Positions 11,901-22,349 of a stretch of 64,000 bases of DNA are shown here, one piece after another; positions within the stretch are counted from its first letter, which is position 1, and each line of letters opens with the position of its first letter. The stretch spans positions 16,602,967 to 16,666,966 of the forward strand of contig CM030706.1 of NCBI GenBank assembly GCA_017979445.1, written 5' to 3'. Below the pieces are notes generated by a model. That model was not told the DNA's origin and did not search any database. It was given only the letters and a program-made list of their open reading frames with translations. A program made the translations under genes and the position numbers. This DNA is from Akebia trifoliata (taxonomy: Eukaryota > Streptophyta > Magnoliopsida > Ranunculales > Lardizabalaceae).

Positions 11901-12585
11901 TTACCGCCAAGGGTTTTCCTAGAATTTTGCTTAGTTACCGTCGAGAGTTTCTCGGAATTATGCTCAGTTATCGCTGAGGGTTTTCTCAGAATTATGCTTA
12001 GTAACCGCCGAGGGTTTTCTAGAAATTATGCTCAGATGTCGTCGAGGGCTTTGTCGGAATTATGTTCAGTTACTGCTGAGGGTTTTCTCTAAACTATGCT
12101 CAAATGCCGCCGAGGGCTTTCTCGGAATTATGCTCAAATGCCACCGAGGGTTTTCTCGGAACTATACTCAGATGCCGCCGAGGGCTTTCTCTAAATTATC
12201 CTCAGTTACCGCCGAGGGTTTTCTCAGAATTATGCTCAGTTATCGTCGAGGATTTTCTCAGAATTATGCTCAGATGCCGCCGAAGGTTTTCTATGAACTA
12301 TGCTCAGATGCCACCGAGGGCTTTCTCGAAATTATGCTCAGATACCATCGAGGGTTTTCTTTGAACTATGCTCAGATGCCGCCGAGTACTTTCTCGAAAT
12401 TATGCTCAGTTACCACCGAGGGTTTTCTTGGAATTATGCTCAGTTACCGCCGAGGGTTTCTCGGAATTATTCTCAGTTACCGCCGAGGGTTTTCTCTGAA
12501 TTATGCTCAGTAACCGCCGAGGGTTTTCTCAGAATTATGCTCAGTTACCGCCGAGGGTTTTCTCGGAATTATGCTTAGTTAATGC
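8950..12585 (+). repeat. 34-bp tandem array, plus-oriented half (about 107 copies)
   Basis: The monomer is about 34 bp: G/ACC-GCCGAGGGTTTTCTCGG followed by AATTATGCTCAGAT or ...CAGTT. Two variants alternate irregularly (CAGAT-GCC and CAGTT-ACC). Inside each unit CCGAG and CTCGG form a 5-bp inverted repeat with a 6-nt loop. Copies differ by a few substitutions and rare single-base deletions (for example near 9055, 9600 and 12455). Because 34 is not a multiple of three and the unit lacks stops, all three plus frames stay open for long stretches with a 34-residue superrepeat; I do not regard these as genes. The array is half of the T1 3' UTR array and reads in T1 sense. Confidence 0.95.
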
Positions 12586-12705
12586 TCAAATTATGCTCAG
12601 TTATGCTCAGTTTATGCTCAGTCTATGCTTAGATTATGCTCAAATTTTGCCCAGTTTATGCTCAGTTTATATTCAATTTGTGCTAAGATTTTACTCAGTT
12701 CCAAC
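12586..12705 (+). repeat. Degenerate short-period edge of the 34-bp array
   Basis: After the last full monomer the sequence becomes a run of loosely repeated TTATGCTCAGT words at 11-14 bp spacing, without the CCGAG/CTCGG hairpin. The same kind of sequence on the minus strand is at 33730-33820 in T2. This is the flank of the array toward the PPT. It may resemble the short-period precursor from which the 34-bp unit arose. Confidence 0.7.
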
Positions 12706-13004
12706 TTAAACTTTTGAAATTTATCTCAGATTTTAAGTGCACACACTTGCACTGTTATTACATCAGTCAAGGAGAATTTTATAAATTCAAGGATCTGACA
12801 CTGTCAGCGAGAGTTCTCGCTCAAGGACCTGAGAACCTTTTAGTTCGGTGAGAGTTTTATGCTCAAGGATCTGAACATCCCAACGAATTGCTAAATTAGG
12901 CTGCAAAATGAACTGTCACTAAGTTTGGCATTCGGATATCGCACTATCTACCAAAATAGATTTGCTATCTAGTTTGCTTCAACCCTCTGCCAAAGAGGGG
13001 TATC
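12706..13004 (+). other. T1 3' UTR end with polypurine tract
   Basis: This block is homologous (opposite strand) to T2 33441-33720. Shared words include AAATAGATTTGCTATCTAGT and the inverted-repeat-like GTCAGCGAGAGTTCTCGCTC. It ends in CCAAAGAGGGGTATC (12990-13004), the PPT, directly before the LTR start TGTAGACACC. No coding similarity. Confidence 0.75.
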
Positions 13005-13645
13005 TGTAGACACCTCATTTTTGCATCCGCCTGATTAATCAACTCGTCAACCCGATTGCAACGGTTCCCAATGATGGATGATTATTCCAATGCTTTATTT
13101 GTTACTAGATATGGTTCAGAAATCCAGATGGGGTATCTCGAACTGACAAAACTATAGAAACCACGCTACGTTAAGAAAATATAACCCCAAAAGCTTAGAA
13201 ATCATCATTTTCAGACAAAAAGAAGTTTCACGATAAAAAACACTAAAAAATTACCAAATTACCAAAATACCCCTAACCTTAAAATATCCCTAGAGCCCAC
13301 GCTATGCTTAGGAAAACTCATTCAAACACATAAAACAACAAATCGAAACCAAATAAACCATTTCGCCAATTTTCACAAAATTTGATAAAATTATGAAAAT
13401 ACCCCTAATAAAGTTCACGACCATTTCTCACAAAAAATTTCATAAATGACACATACCAATATTCCCATTGAATTTCTTACAAAAAACTGATTCCAAAACA
13501 TCCTGGAACATTGAAAAATGACTTAAAATGCAAAAAGTTCTCTTCGAGGATAAAACGGTAATTTTATAATTTTAATAATTAAAATTTCTTAAATTAATAA
13601 ATAAAACATTAAATAATGTAAAGTGAAACATTAATAAAATTAATT
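13005..13645 (+). mobile_element. Truncated 3' LTR of T1 (plus-oriented after inversion)
   Basis: It starts TGTAGACACCTCATTTTTGC next to the PPT and matches the first 640 bp of the T-family LTR. It is then cut, joining RT sequence at about 13646. It shares variants with the LTR at 24183-25899 that the other copies lack: GCATCCGCCTG instead of GCACTCGCCTG, GATGATTATTCC, TTACTAGATATG and AATCCAGATG. These two are therefore sister LTRs of one insertion although they point in opposite directions. About 1.07 kb of LTR is missing. Confidence 0.88.
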
Positions 13646-13975
13646 AGAGCTGTCATCAATCTTTTCTTCAATTCTTGAAATGTAGTCTTGCACTTTTCAT
13701 CCCATTCAAACCAGATGTTTTTCTACGTCAATCTCTTCAACGGTGTTGTAAGAGTGAAGAATCCCTTAATAAACTTTTTATAGTAGTCGACCATCCCAAG
13801 AAAAGTTGTAATATCTATCACTATCTTCGGCTGTTTCCACATCAACATGACTTCAACTTTGGAAGAGTCTATTTCTATCCCTTCATTAGATACCGCGTTT
13901 CCTAGGAATTTTACCTTTTGCACCCAGAACTTATACTTGCTAAACTTGGCATATAGCTTATGCTCTCATAGCTCC
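13646..13975 (-). pseudogene. Chromovirus RT fragment, part B of element H, inverted
   Basis: Read on the minus strand this is RT palm/thumb: EHKLYAKFSKYKFW, then FLGNAVSNEGIEIDSSKVEV, FLGMVDYYKKFIKGFF and KRLTQKNVWFEWDEKCKTTF. These are blocks that normally follow the part found at 8856-8949. One TGA interrupts it near 13966. It ends at KRLMTAL, where the truncated LTR begins, and starts right where the minus-oriented 34-bp array stops. RNase H, which should follow, is missing. The lineage and register match the plus-strand part A, supporting an inversion. Confidence 0.85.
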
Positions 13976-16900
13976 GACATCTAAGCATAGCTTCAAGAAA
14001 ACCCTCGGCGGTATCTGAACATAATTTTGAGAAAGTCATCGGCGGCATCTGAGCATAGTTCCGAGAAAACCCTCGACGGTAACTAAGCATAATTCCTAGA
14101 AAGCCCTCGGCAGCATCTGAGCATAATTCAGAGAAAACCCTTTGTGGCATCTGAGCATAGTTCCGAGAAAAGCTTTGACGGTAACTGAGCATAATTCCGA
14201 GAAAGCCCTCGGCGGCATCTAAGCATAATTCCTAGAAAGTCCTCTGTGGTATCTGAGTATAGTTCCGAGAAAGCCCTCGGTGGCATTTGATCATAGTTCC
14301 GAGAGAAAACCCTCGGTGGCATTTGAACATAATTCCGAGCAAACCCTCGGTGGTAACTGAGCATAATTTGGAGAAAGCCCTCGGCGATAATTGAGCATAA
14401 TTCCGAGGAAACCTTCGTCGGTAACTGAGCATAATTCCGAGAAAGCCCTCGGCGGCATCTAAGCATAATTCCTAGAAAGTCCTCTGTGGTATCTGAGTAT
14501 AGTTCCGAGAAAGCCCTCGGTGGCATTTGATCATAGTTTCGAGAAAACCCTCGGCAGCATCTAAGCAAAATTTCAAGAAAGTCCTTGACGACATCTGAGC
14601 ATAGTTCCTAGAAAACCCTTGGCAGTAAATTTCGAGAAAGCCCTTAGCGGCATCTAGGCATAGTTCTGAGTAAATCCTTGACGACATTTGAGCATAATTT
14701 CAAGAAAGTCCTCGGCGGCATCTGGGCTTAGTTCCTAGAAAACCCTCGGCAGTAATTGAGCATAATTCCGAGAAAGCCCCTCGACGACATCTAAGCATAA
14801 TTTAGAGAAAACCTTTGGCGGCATCTGAGCATAGTTCCGAGAAAACCCTCGGCATTAACTGAGCATAATTTCGCGACGGCATCTGAGCAGAATTCTGAGA
14901 AAGCCCTCTGTGGTATCTGAGCATAGTTCCGAGAAAGCCCTCGGTGACATTTGATCATAATTCTGAGAAAACACTCGCCGTCATTTGAGCATAATTTCGA
15001 GCAAACCCTCGGCGGTAACTGAGCATAATTTAGAGAAAGCCCACGGCGATAACTGAGCATAATTTCGAGGAAACCCTCGGCGGTAACTAAGTATAATTCT
15101 GAGAAAGCCCTCGACAGCATTAGAGCATAGTTCCGAGAAAACCCTCGGCTGCATCTAAACATAATTCCAAAAAAGTCCTCGGTGGCATCTGAGCATAGTT
15201 CCCAGAAAACCCTCGACGGTAACTGAGCATAATTTCGAGGAAGCCCTCGACGGCATCTGAGCATAACTCAGAGAAAACCCTTGGCAGCATCTGAGCATAA
15301 TTCCAAACAAACCCTCGGCAGTAACTGAGCATAATTTAGAGAAAGCCCACGGGGATAATTGAGTATAATTCCCAGGAAACCCTCGACGGTAACTGAGTAT
15401 AATTCCGAGAAAGCCCTCGGCGGCATTAGAGTAAAGTTTCGAGAAAACCCTCGGCGGCTTCTAAGCATAATTCCAAAAAAGTCCTTGGTGGCATCTGAGC
15501 ATAGTTCCTAGAAAACCCTCGGCGGTAACTGAGCATAGTTCCGAGAAAGCCCTCGACGGCATCTGAGCATAACTCGGAGAAAACCCTTGGCAGCATCTGA
15601 GCATAGTTCTAAGAAAACCCTCGGCGGTAACTGAGCCTAATTCTGAGAAAGCCCTCGACGGTATTTGAACATAATTCGAAGAAAGCCCTACGTGGTATCT
15701 GAGCATAGTTCAGAGAAAGCCCTCGGCGGCATCTGAGCATAGTTCCGAGAAAACCCTCCGCGGCATCTGAGTATAATTCCGAGCAAACCCTCTGCGGTAA
15801 CTAAGCATAATTTTGAGAAATCCCTCAGTGGCAACTGACCATAATTCCGAGGAAACCCTCAGTGGTAACTGAGCATAATTCCTAGAAAGCCCTCGACGGC
15901 ATCTGAGCATAATTCCGAGAAAACACTCAACGGTAACTGAGCATAATTCCTTGAAACCCTATGCGGTAACTGAGCATAATTCCGAGAAAGCCCTCGGCAG
16001 CATCTAAGCATAGTTCCGAGAAAATCCTCGACGGTATTTGAGCATAATTCTGAGAAAACCCTCGGTGGTAACTAAACTTAATTCTGAGAAAGCCCTCGGC
16101 GGCAATTGAGCATAATTTTGAGAAAACCCTCGACTGTAACTGAGCATAATTCCGAGAAAGCCCTCGGCGGCATCTAAGTATAGTTCCGAGAAAACCCTCG
16201 GCGACATCTGTGCATAATTCCAAGAAAGCCCTCGGCGGCAACTGAGCATAATTCTGAGAAAACCCTCGTTGGTAACTGAGTATAATTCTGAGAAAGCCCT
16301 CGGCGGCATCTGAGCATAGTTCCGAGACAATCCTCGGCAGTAACTGAGCATAATTCCGAGAAAACCCTCGGCCGTATCTAAGCATAATTCCGAGAAAACC
16401 CTCGACGGTAACTGAGCATAATTCTGAGAAAACCCTATGCGGTAACTGAGCATAATTCCGAGAAAGCCCTCGACAGCATCTGAGCATAGTTCCGAGAAAA
16501 CCCTCGATGGCATTTGAGCATAATTCCTAGAAAATCGAGAAAGCCCTCAGCGACATCTGAGTATAGTTTCGAGAAAACCCTCGACGGCATCTGAGCATAA
16601 TTCCGAGAAAGCCCTTGGCGGCAACTGAGCATAATTCTGAGAAAACCCTCGTCGATAACTGAGCATAATTCAGAGAAAGCCCGTAGCGGTATCTAAGCAT
16701 AATTCTGAGAAAACCCTCGGTGGTAACTGAGCATAATTTTGAGAAAACCCTCGACGGTAACTGAGCATAATTCCGAGAAACCCCTCTGCGGCATCTGAGC
16801 ATAGTTTCGAGAAAACCCTCGGCGGCATCTGAGCATAATTCCGAGAAAACCCTCGGCGATAACTGAACATAATTCTGAGAAAGCCCTCGGTGGCAACTGA

Positions 16901-18575
16901 GCATAATTTTGAGCAAATCCTTGGCGGTAACTGAGCATAATTCTAAGAAAGCCCTCGGCGGCATCTGAGCATAGTTCTGAGAAAACCTTCGACGGCATCT
17001 GAGCATAATTCCAAGAAAGCCCTCGGCGGCATCTGAGCATACTTTCGAGAGAACCCTCGGCACTAACTGAGCATAATTCCGAGAAAACACTCGACGGGAT
17101 CTGTGCATAATTCCGAGAAAACCCTCGAAGATAAATGAGCATAATTCTGAGATAGCCCTCGACGGTAATTAAGCATAATTCCGAGAAAACCCTCGACGGT
17201 AACTGAGCTTAATTTCGAGAAAGCCCTCGGCGGCATGTGAGCATAATTCAAAGAAAATCCTCGGCAGTGACTGAGCATAATTCTGAGAAAACCTTCGGCG
17301 TAACTGAGCATAATTCTGAGAGAGCCCTCGGTGGCATCTGAGCATAGTTCCTAGAAAACCCTCGATGGCATCTAAGCATAATTTCGAGAAAACTCTCGAC
17401 GGTAACTGAGCATAATTCTGAGAAAACCCTCAACGATAACTGAGCATAATTTCGAGAAAACCCTCGGCGATAACTGAAAGTAATTCGAAGAAAACCCTCG
17501 GCAGCATCTGAGCATAATTTGGAGAAAGCCCCCGGCGGCATCTGAGCATAGTTCCGAGAAAACCCTCGGCATTAACTGAGCATAATTCCAAGAAAACCCT
17601 CGGTGACTAGCATAATTACCAAAAAATCCTCGGGGGTAACTGAGCATAATTCGGTGGTTACTGATTATAATTCTGAGAAAACCCTCGGCGACATCTGAGC
17701 ATAATTCCGAGAAAGTCCTCGGTGGCATCTGAGCATAGTTCTGAGAAAACCCTCGGCGGCATCTAAGCATAATTCCGAGCAAACCCTCGGCAGTAACTGA
17801 GCATATTTTCTAGAAAGCCCTCGGCGGCAACTGAGCATAATTTCGAGGAAACCCTCGACGGTAACTGAGTATAATTCCGAGAATGCCCTCGGCAGCATCA
17901 AAGCATAGTTCCGAGAAAACTCTCCGTAGCATTTGAGCATAATTCCGAGAAAGTCCTCAGTGGCATTTGAGCATAGTTCCGAGAAAATCCTCGGTGGTAA
18001 CTAAGCATAATTATGAGAAAGCCCTCGACGGCATCTGAGCATATTTTCGAGAAAACCCTCGACGGTATTGGGCATAATTCTGAGATAGTCCTCGACGGCA
18101 TCTAAGCATATTTCCGAGAAAACCCTCGACGGTAACTGAGCATAATTTTGAGAAAGTCCTCGGCGGCATCTAAGCATAATTCAGAGAAAATCCTTGGCGA
18201 CATCTGAGCATAGTTCCGAGAAAATCCTCGACGGTAACTGAGCATAATTCCAAGAAAGCCCTCTACGGCATCTGAGCATAATTCTGAGAAAGCCCTCTGT
18301 GGTATCTGATCATAGTTCCGAAAAAGCCCTCGACGACATCTGAGCATAGTTCCGAGAAAGCCCTCGGCGCAACTGAGCATAATTTCGAGAAAGCCCTCGA
18401 TGACATCTGTGCATAATTCGGAGAAAGCCCTCAGCGGCATTTGAGCATAATTTCGAGAAAACCCTCTGCGGTATTTGAGCATAGTTCCGAGAAAGCCCTC
18501 GACGGCAACTGAGCATAATTTTGAAAAAGCCCTCGACGGCAACTTAACATAATTTTGAGAAAATCCTTGGTGATA
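13976..18575 (-). repeat. 34-bp tandem array, minus-oriented half (about 135 copies)
   Basis: This is the same 34-bp monomer as at 8950-12585 on the opposite strand (plus reading CCCTCGGCGG...CTGAGCATAATTCCGAGAAAA). Variants of both kinds are interspersed, with occasional truncated units (near 14870, 17610, 17650 and 18370). There is at least one larger near-identical segment: 14200-14280 and 14440-14530 share runs of two to three variant units, indicating local block duplication. All minus frames are open for long stretches for the same arithmetical reason as in the other half. At its high-coordinate end the array passes into T1 3' UTR sequence that is homologous to T2 34596 onward. Confidence 0.95.
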
Positions 18576-20021
18576 TCTGGCTGAGTAAAACTGAGATCGA
18601 GGGAATAAATCTGGGAAAGAACGATTGAAAATGAATCTGGAAAATAAGTGGTTGAATCTGGGAATGATTAGATCTAGGACAGAATGAATGCCCTATCTCC
18701 TATGTGAGATCCAAAATGCGTTTGTTTGAACCTCAAGGTTTTATCCAAAAGTTTTATGAATTTAAAACCTGGGTTTTTATTTCTTTTGAGCCTCAAGGGT
18801 TTTTCGAAAAACTGTCATCAAGAGGGTAACCTTAAGTTTGGGGTTGCCATTATCATTTAGGATTAACATTGCTCAAAATAAAATGCCCTTAGTTTGACAG
18901 AAGACATGACATTAGAGATAATTGAATACATCATGCAAAAAAAATGCCCTTAGTATAAAAGGGAAACTACATGTTTAGAGGGAAAAGAAAATGCCTCTTG
19001 TATGAAGGTTAGAAATATTTGATTACCACAAGCACAATAAAGATTCAACTTTTAATTTTGATTAATTTTATAGAAGATTTTGAGTCAGGCGCAACAAAAT
19101 AAAATATTTTCTTTTTGAGACTCATCATAGAATTCATCATTCTCTCCCTTGGTTCACTTGGGGAAGTAAAAATTTTCAGATCGATCGTAGACAAGATACT
19201 TGTGGCTTCTGAGTCTGTGCCTGATTTAAGCTAAGTATTGAACTTGATTATTCAGACTTCTGATATTTCAGCTCGGACTACTCTTAGTTTTCTTCTGTTT
19301 TGCTTTGTTGCTCCAAGTTTTACCTAGATTGCCTTTTCAGGTTTTCAATCTAGCGAGTTTGCTCTAACTTTTGCCTAGATTGACTTTCTAGGTTTTCAAA
19401 CTAACGAACTTTCTTTTTTCCTTCGCTCTGATTGTGGCCAAAGTTGTCCTTTCGGATTTTCAACCTTACGAGCTTGTCTTAATTTTTGCCTAAGTCGCCC
19501 TTTCCGGGTTTTCAACTTAGCAGGCTATTTTTTTTTCTTTTCTTCCTTATGGAATTGCTGTCTGATCATGCTTTGCTATCTTCCTTGATTTTTCGCATGG
19601 TACATAGGAGGACTTTTATAGGTAAGCTTAGGACTGGGTATAAAAAGAAAGGAATTTTGAGGCTCAAAAATCCAAATGCCCCTTGTGTGGCATTTAAAAT
19701 TTTTTTCTTGAATTTTCTTCCCCATTTTGAATGATATTTCTTTTTCTTTTGAATTTTTTCTTTTTAGATTTTTGTTTGTCGGGGAATCTATTTTTTTATT
19801 TTGATGTGGTCGGGCTTGAAGTAACTTCTCAGGTTGCCTACGTACCCCAGAATTTTGGGATCAGACCAAAACGTAGTTCGAATCTTCCCTCCCCTAGGTT
19901 AGGTGATCGGGCTGAGAAAGAAAAAAGCATAATTTTTCTTTTTGAAATGACTGCAAAGGGGTTGAGAAAGGATATATTGAACTGGGAAATATGAGAATTG
20001 ATTCGGCTAAAGATGACCTCC
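18576..20021 (-). other. T1 3' UTR between integrase and array
   Basis: About 1.45 kb without coding similarity. It is collinear with T2 34596-36029 at high identity, including GCCTACGTACCCCAGAATTT (about 19837-19856). The block holds a diverged short tandem repeat (listed separately) and poly-T tracts. Confidence 0.75.
19310..19530 (-). repeat. Diverged tandem repeat, about 55-60 bp, in the T1 3' UTR
   Basis: Four imperfect units share the plus-strand words TTTTGCCTAGATTG, CTTTTCAGGTTTTCAA and TAGCGAGTTTGCT in the same order (about 19315, 19370, 19430 and 19485). T2 has the equivalent units at about 35340-35580. The copies are old and shared by both elements, so they predate their divergence. 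Confidence 0.65.
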
Positions 20022-20790
20022 TTAAATGTAGTACCGTTTGATTTGGTCAAGGTTGGTTGGTTTTGGTAATTCGATTTTATCATGATCTTGAAGCTTGACA
20101 GCTTTTCCTAGTAATATTTCTTTGATGATGAATGGACCTCCCCAATTTGGTTTGAACTTCCCTCCAGGGTCAAAGATAAGTACTCGATTCTCTTTGAAAT
20201 CTAATGGTTTTCCAAAGTAGTATTTAATTACTAATGGATGAATCTCTTCAATGAAGTTCAGACTTCCTCCTATGGTCGAGGAGGGATGGTTAAATCCTTG
20301 ACTTGTAAGTGGTGAACTTTGACCTTCGTGCGGGTAACTCTTCTCTGATAAGTTTGTACGTAGCACATAACTCTAAGTTATTTTCTTTTCAATCTGGTTT
20401 AGCTCTTCATACCTAATGACGAGCCTAGTCTATTTTTAGCAATTGACTTTCCATCAAGACCTTGAGATATGGGATTTCTATTTCAACTGGTAATACTGCT
20501 TTCAGATAATATACTATAGGATAGGGAATAGTTCCAATGGAAGACTGTATTTGAAGTACGACACCCCCATAGTATGAATGGTAGCTTTTCTGACTAATCT
20601 TGGTATGATTGACACATTTTCACGATAATTATCTTAAGACTCTTACGAGATGCTTCAACCACTCCATTAATCTAAGGACGGTAGGGGGATGATCTGTGAT
20701 GCCGTATCTTGAATTTTGTATATAGAATAATGACTTAAGCTTTGAAGTACGACCCATTATCAGAGATCAGTTCGAATGGTACCCACATCT
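20022..20790 (-). pseudogene. Tat/Ogre-type integrase remnant of T1
   Basis: Read on the minus strand from 20790, the core begins at VPFELISDNGSYFK (second catalytic aspartate) and passes through RHHRSSPYRP and an INGVVEASRK motif with the glutamate. The C-terminal domain ends FDPGGKFKPNWGGPFIIKEI, then LPKPTNLDQIKRYYI with stop TAA at 20022-20024. The GKFKPNWxGPF block and the ending IKRYY are typical of Tat-lineage integrases, and there is no chromodomain. At least six stops or frameshifts interrupt it. The zinc domain and first aspartate are missing because of an internal pol deletion shared with T2. Confidence 0.82.
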
Positions 20791-21160
20791 CGACTGATAA
20801 TGTGTGATTTGCAACTCACTATGCAGTGAGGATAGCACTGATACATTTTATAACATCTATTCCGTGTTGAACAACACCCAAGCTTGCACCTAACACATCC
20901 TCATCGGATCATGCGAACAAGTCTTTTGAAATTTCTGAGTAAATTCATTATCCCCTCGTGTTCCTCTAGGGATAGGAGGGTTTCTATTTGAATTTCTTTA
21001 GGAATTATTTTTTGTTCCGAGGTCAATAACCTTTTGTTTTCTCGATTAAACGTTGAGCCTGACTCTTATCTTCTTACTCAGGAAAGAAATCTATCCTTGA
21101 AGCCAGATTAGTAGGTAATTCGTTAATGCGCTCGAGGTATTCAGAAATTTCCTTTATCCA
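20791..21160 (-). pseudogene. Remnant of PR-RT linker and RT start of T1, fused next to integrase
   Basis: The minus strand reads SKDLFA-stop-SDEDVLG, then GASLGVVQH and VIKCISAIL. These correspond to the Tat-type motif KDLFAWSxxDxxG and the RT entry EIKEEVTKCIS. After roughly 30 codons the sequence is already at the integrase ISDNG motif. RT palm, RNase H and integrase N-terminus are absent. T2 shows the same join region (36720-36920), with its linker reading DLFVWAYEDML. The preceding part (20946-21160) has possible linker coding (ISEYLERINELP) with stops. Confidence 0.65.
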
Positions 21161-21784
21161 GTCATATTCAGATTAGAACAACAAATACCTTTATGACTTG
21201 ATAAACTAACTCGACTCAACAGAAAAAGGAGTCGACTTGAAAAGAAAACATGACCTTGCTGGAAAAAAAAAGGACTCGAACTAACCCAAATGACTCATGA
21301 AAACTCAAGACTACGCACAACGGGCTTGATTAGGACTGAGGACTGAGACATTGCTTACAATCGGTATAACTAAGGCACTGTGATCTTCAAAGAACAACTA
21401 GACGATGTTGAAAAATTTTGAGGTCATTTCTGACTCCTGACTTGATATTGACGTTTACTCTATCTGACCGGATTTACAACCCTAGCTAGACAATGGACGA
21501 TTGAGCTTAGATACAATGATAACCTAGTTACCCCATCAAATGTGGATTATCAATTCCAATGTTACCCCCTTAATAATATTTTAAATGAACTCTGAGATTT
21601 TATTGAATTATGTACACCAATCTATTAAACAATTCATCCATAAAAGGAAAATAATTTTATTGCACTCTTGAAAATTATTGAAAAATAATCTTTTTATTAA
21701 ATAATAATTTTCACAAACATATTTCGATAATTTTTCATGCAAAAATAGATCTTTTGTAAATCATTTTTTTCTTTGAAAAATATT

Positions 21785-21935
21785 TTTCTTCCTTTTTTTT
21801 TTTTTTTTTTGGAAAACATTTTCTTTTAGAAAATTTTTTGGGAAAGCATTTCCTTTTAGAAGATCTTATTCTTCTGGAAAATTTTACTTTTGGAAAGCAT
21901 CTCTTCTGGAAAACATTTTTCTTCTTTTAAAATAG
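21785..21935 (-). repeat. GGAAAA-ATTTTC-TTTT degenerate tandem repeat
   Basis: About six loosely repeated units of 20-28 bp share GGAAAACATTTTTCTTTTAG-type sequence and have internal AAAAT/ATTTT symmetry. Equivalent clusters lie at 37780-37920 (T2) and 54330-54435 (T3), so it is a family feature of the leader. Confidence 0.6.
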
Positions 21936-22349
21936 GTTAAAAAAATCTAAATTAGAAAAAAGTTTGAATTTCATTTTGATTGAAATTGCTCGGCCCATAA
22001 TGATCGTTGGATCGAGATGGACTGGGTCAAGTTTAAAATGGATTTTTTGTTGGGTTGGTGTATCCAGTGATACTGTAATTTCAAATCAGGTTAAACAACA
22101 AAAAATTTATCCTTGAGGACAAATCCGCGCATTCCTGATCTCATCATTCATATACATTCATCTCATCATTCACATGCATTCTGATCTCATCATTCACATA
22201 CATTTATCTCATCATTCACAAGGTCTCATTCAATAAACAACCCGGGAACACCCACGATAAGTTCGAGTCGTGACCTATAGGGAAGGTTTCTAGACTCTAT
22301 GCTTACTACATGCAATGCATTTTTATCTGGCCACCCTTGCCCAAGTAGA

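Noticed and set aside
8841..12709. Many overlapping ORFs of 66-172 codons with RGFSRNYAQ / PRVFSELCS / EGFLGIML repeats
   Set aside because: All three frames of the same strand are equally open because the 34-bp unit has no stop codon and shifts frame each copy. No start context, no single favoured frame and no known domain; treated as satellite DNA.
13911..18542. Minus-strand ORFs up to 193 codons in the second array
   Set aside because: The same arithmetic effect of the 34-bp repeat on the opposite strand. The first of these (ending 13911) also reads through into RT sequence in the wrong frame.
8950..18575. CRISPR array
   Set aside because: The repeat is 34 bp with no unique spacers, the copies are contiguous and variable, and the surrounding DNA is plant retrotransposon.
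19486..19994. Plus-strand ORFs of 82-87 codons opposite the T1 integrase and 3' UTR
   Set aside because: Low-complexity F/L-rich readings antisense to recognisable integrase and UTR sequence.
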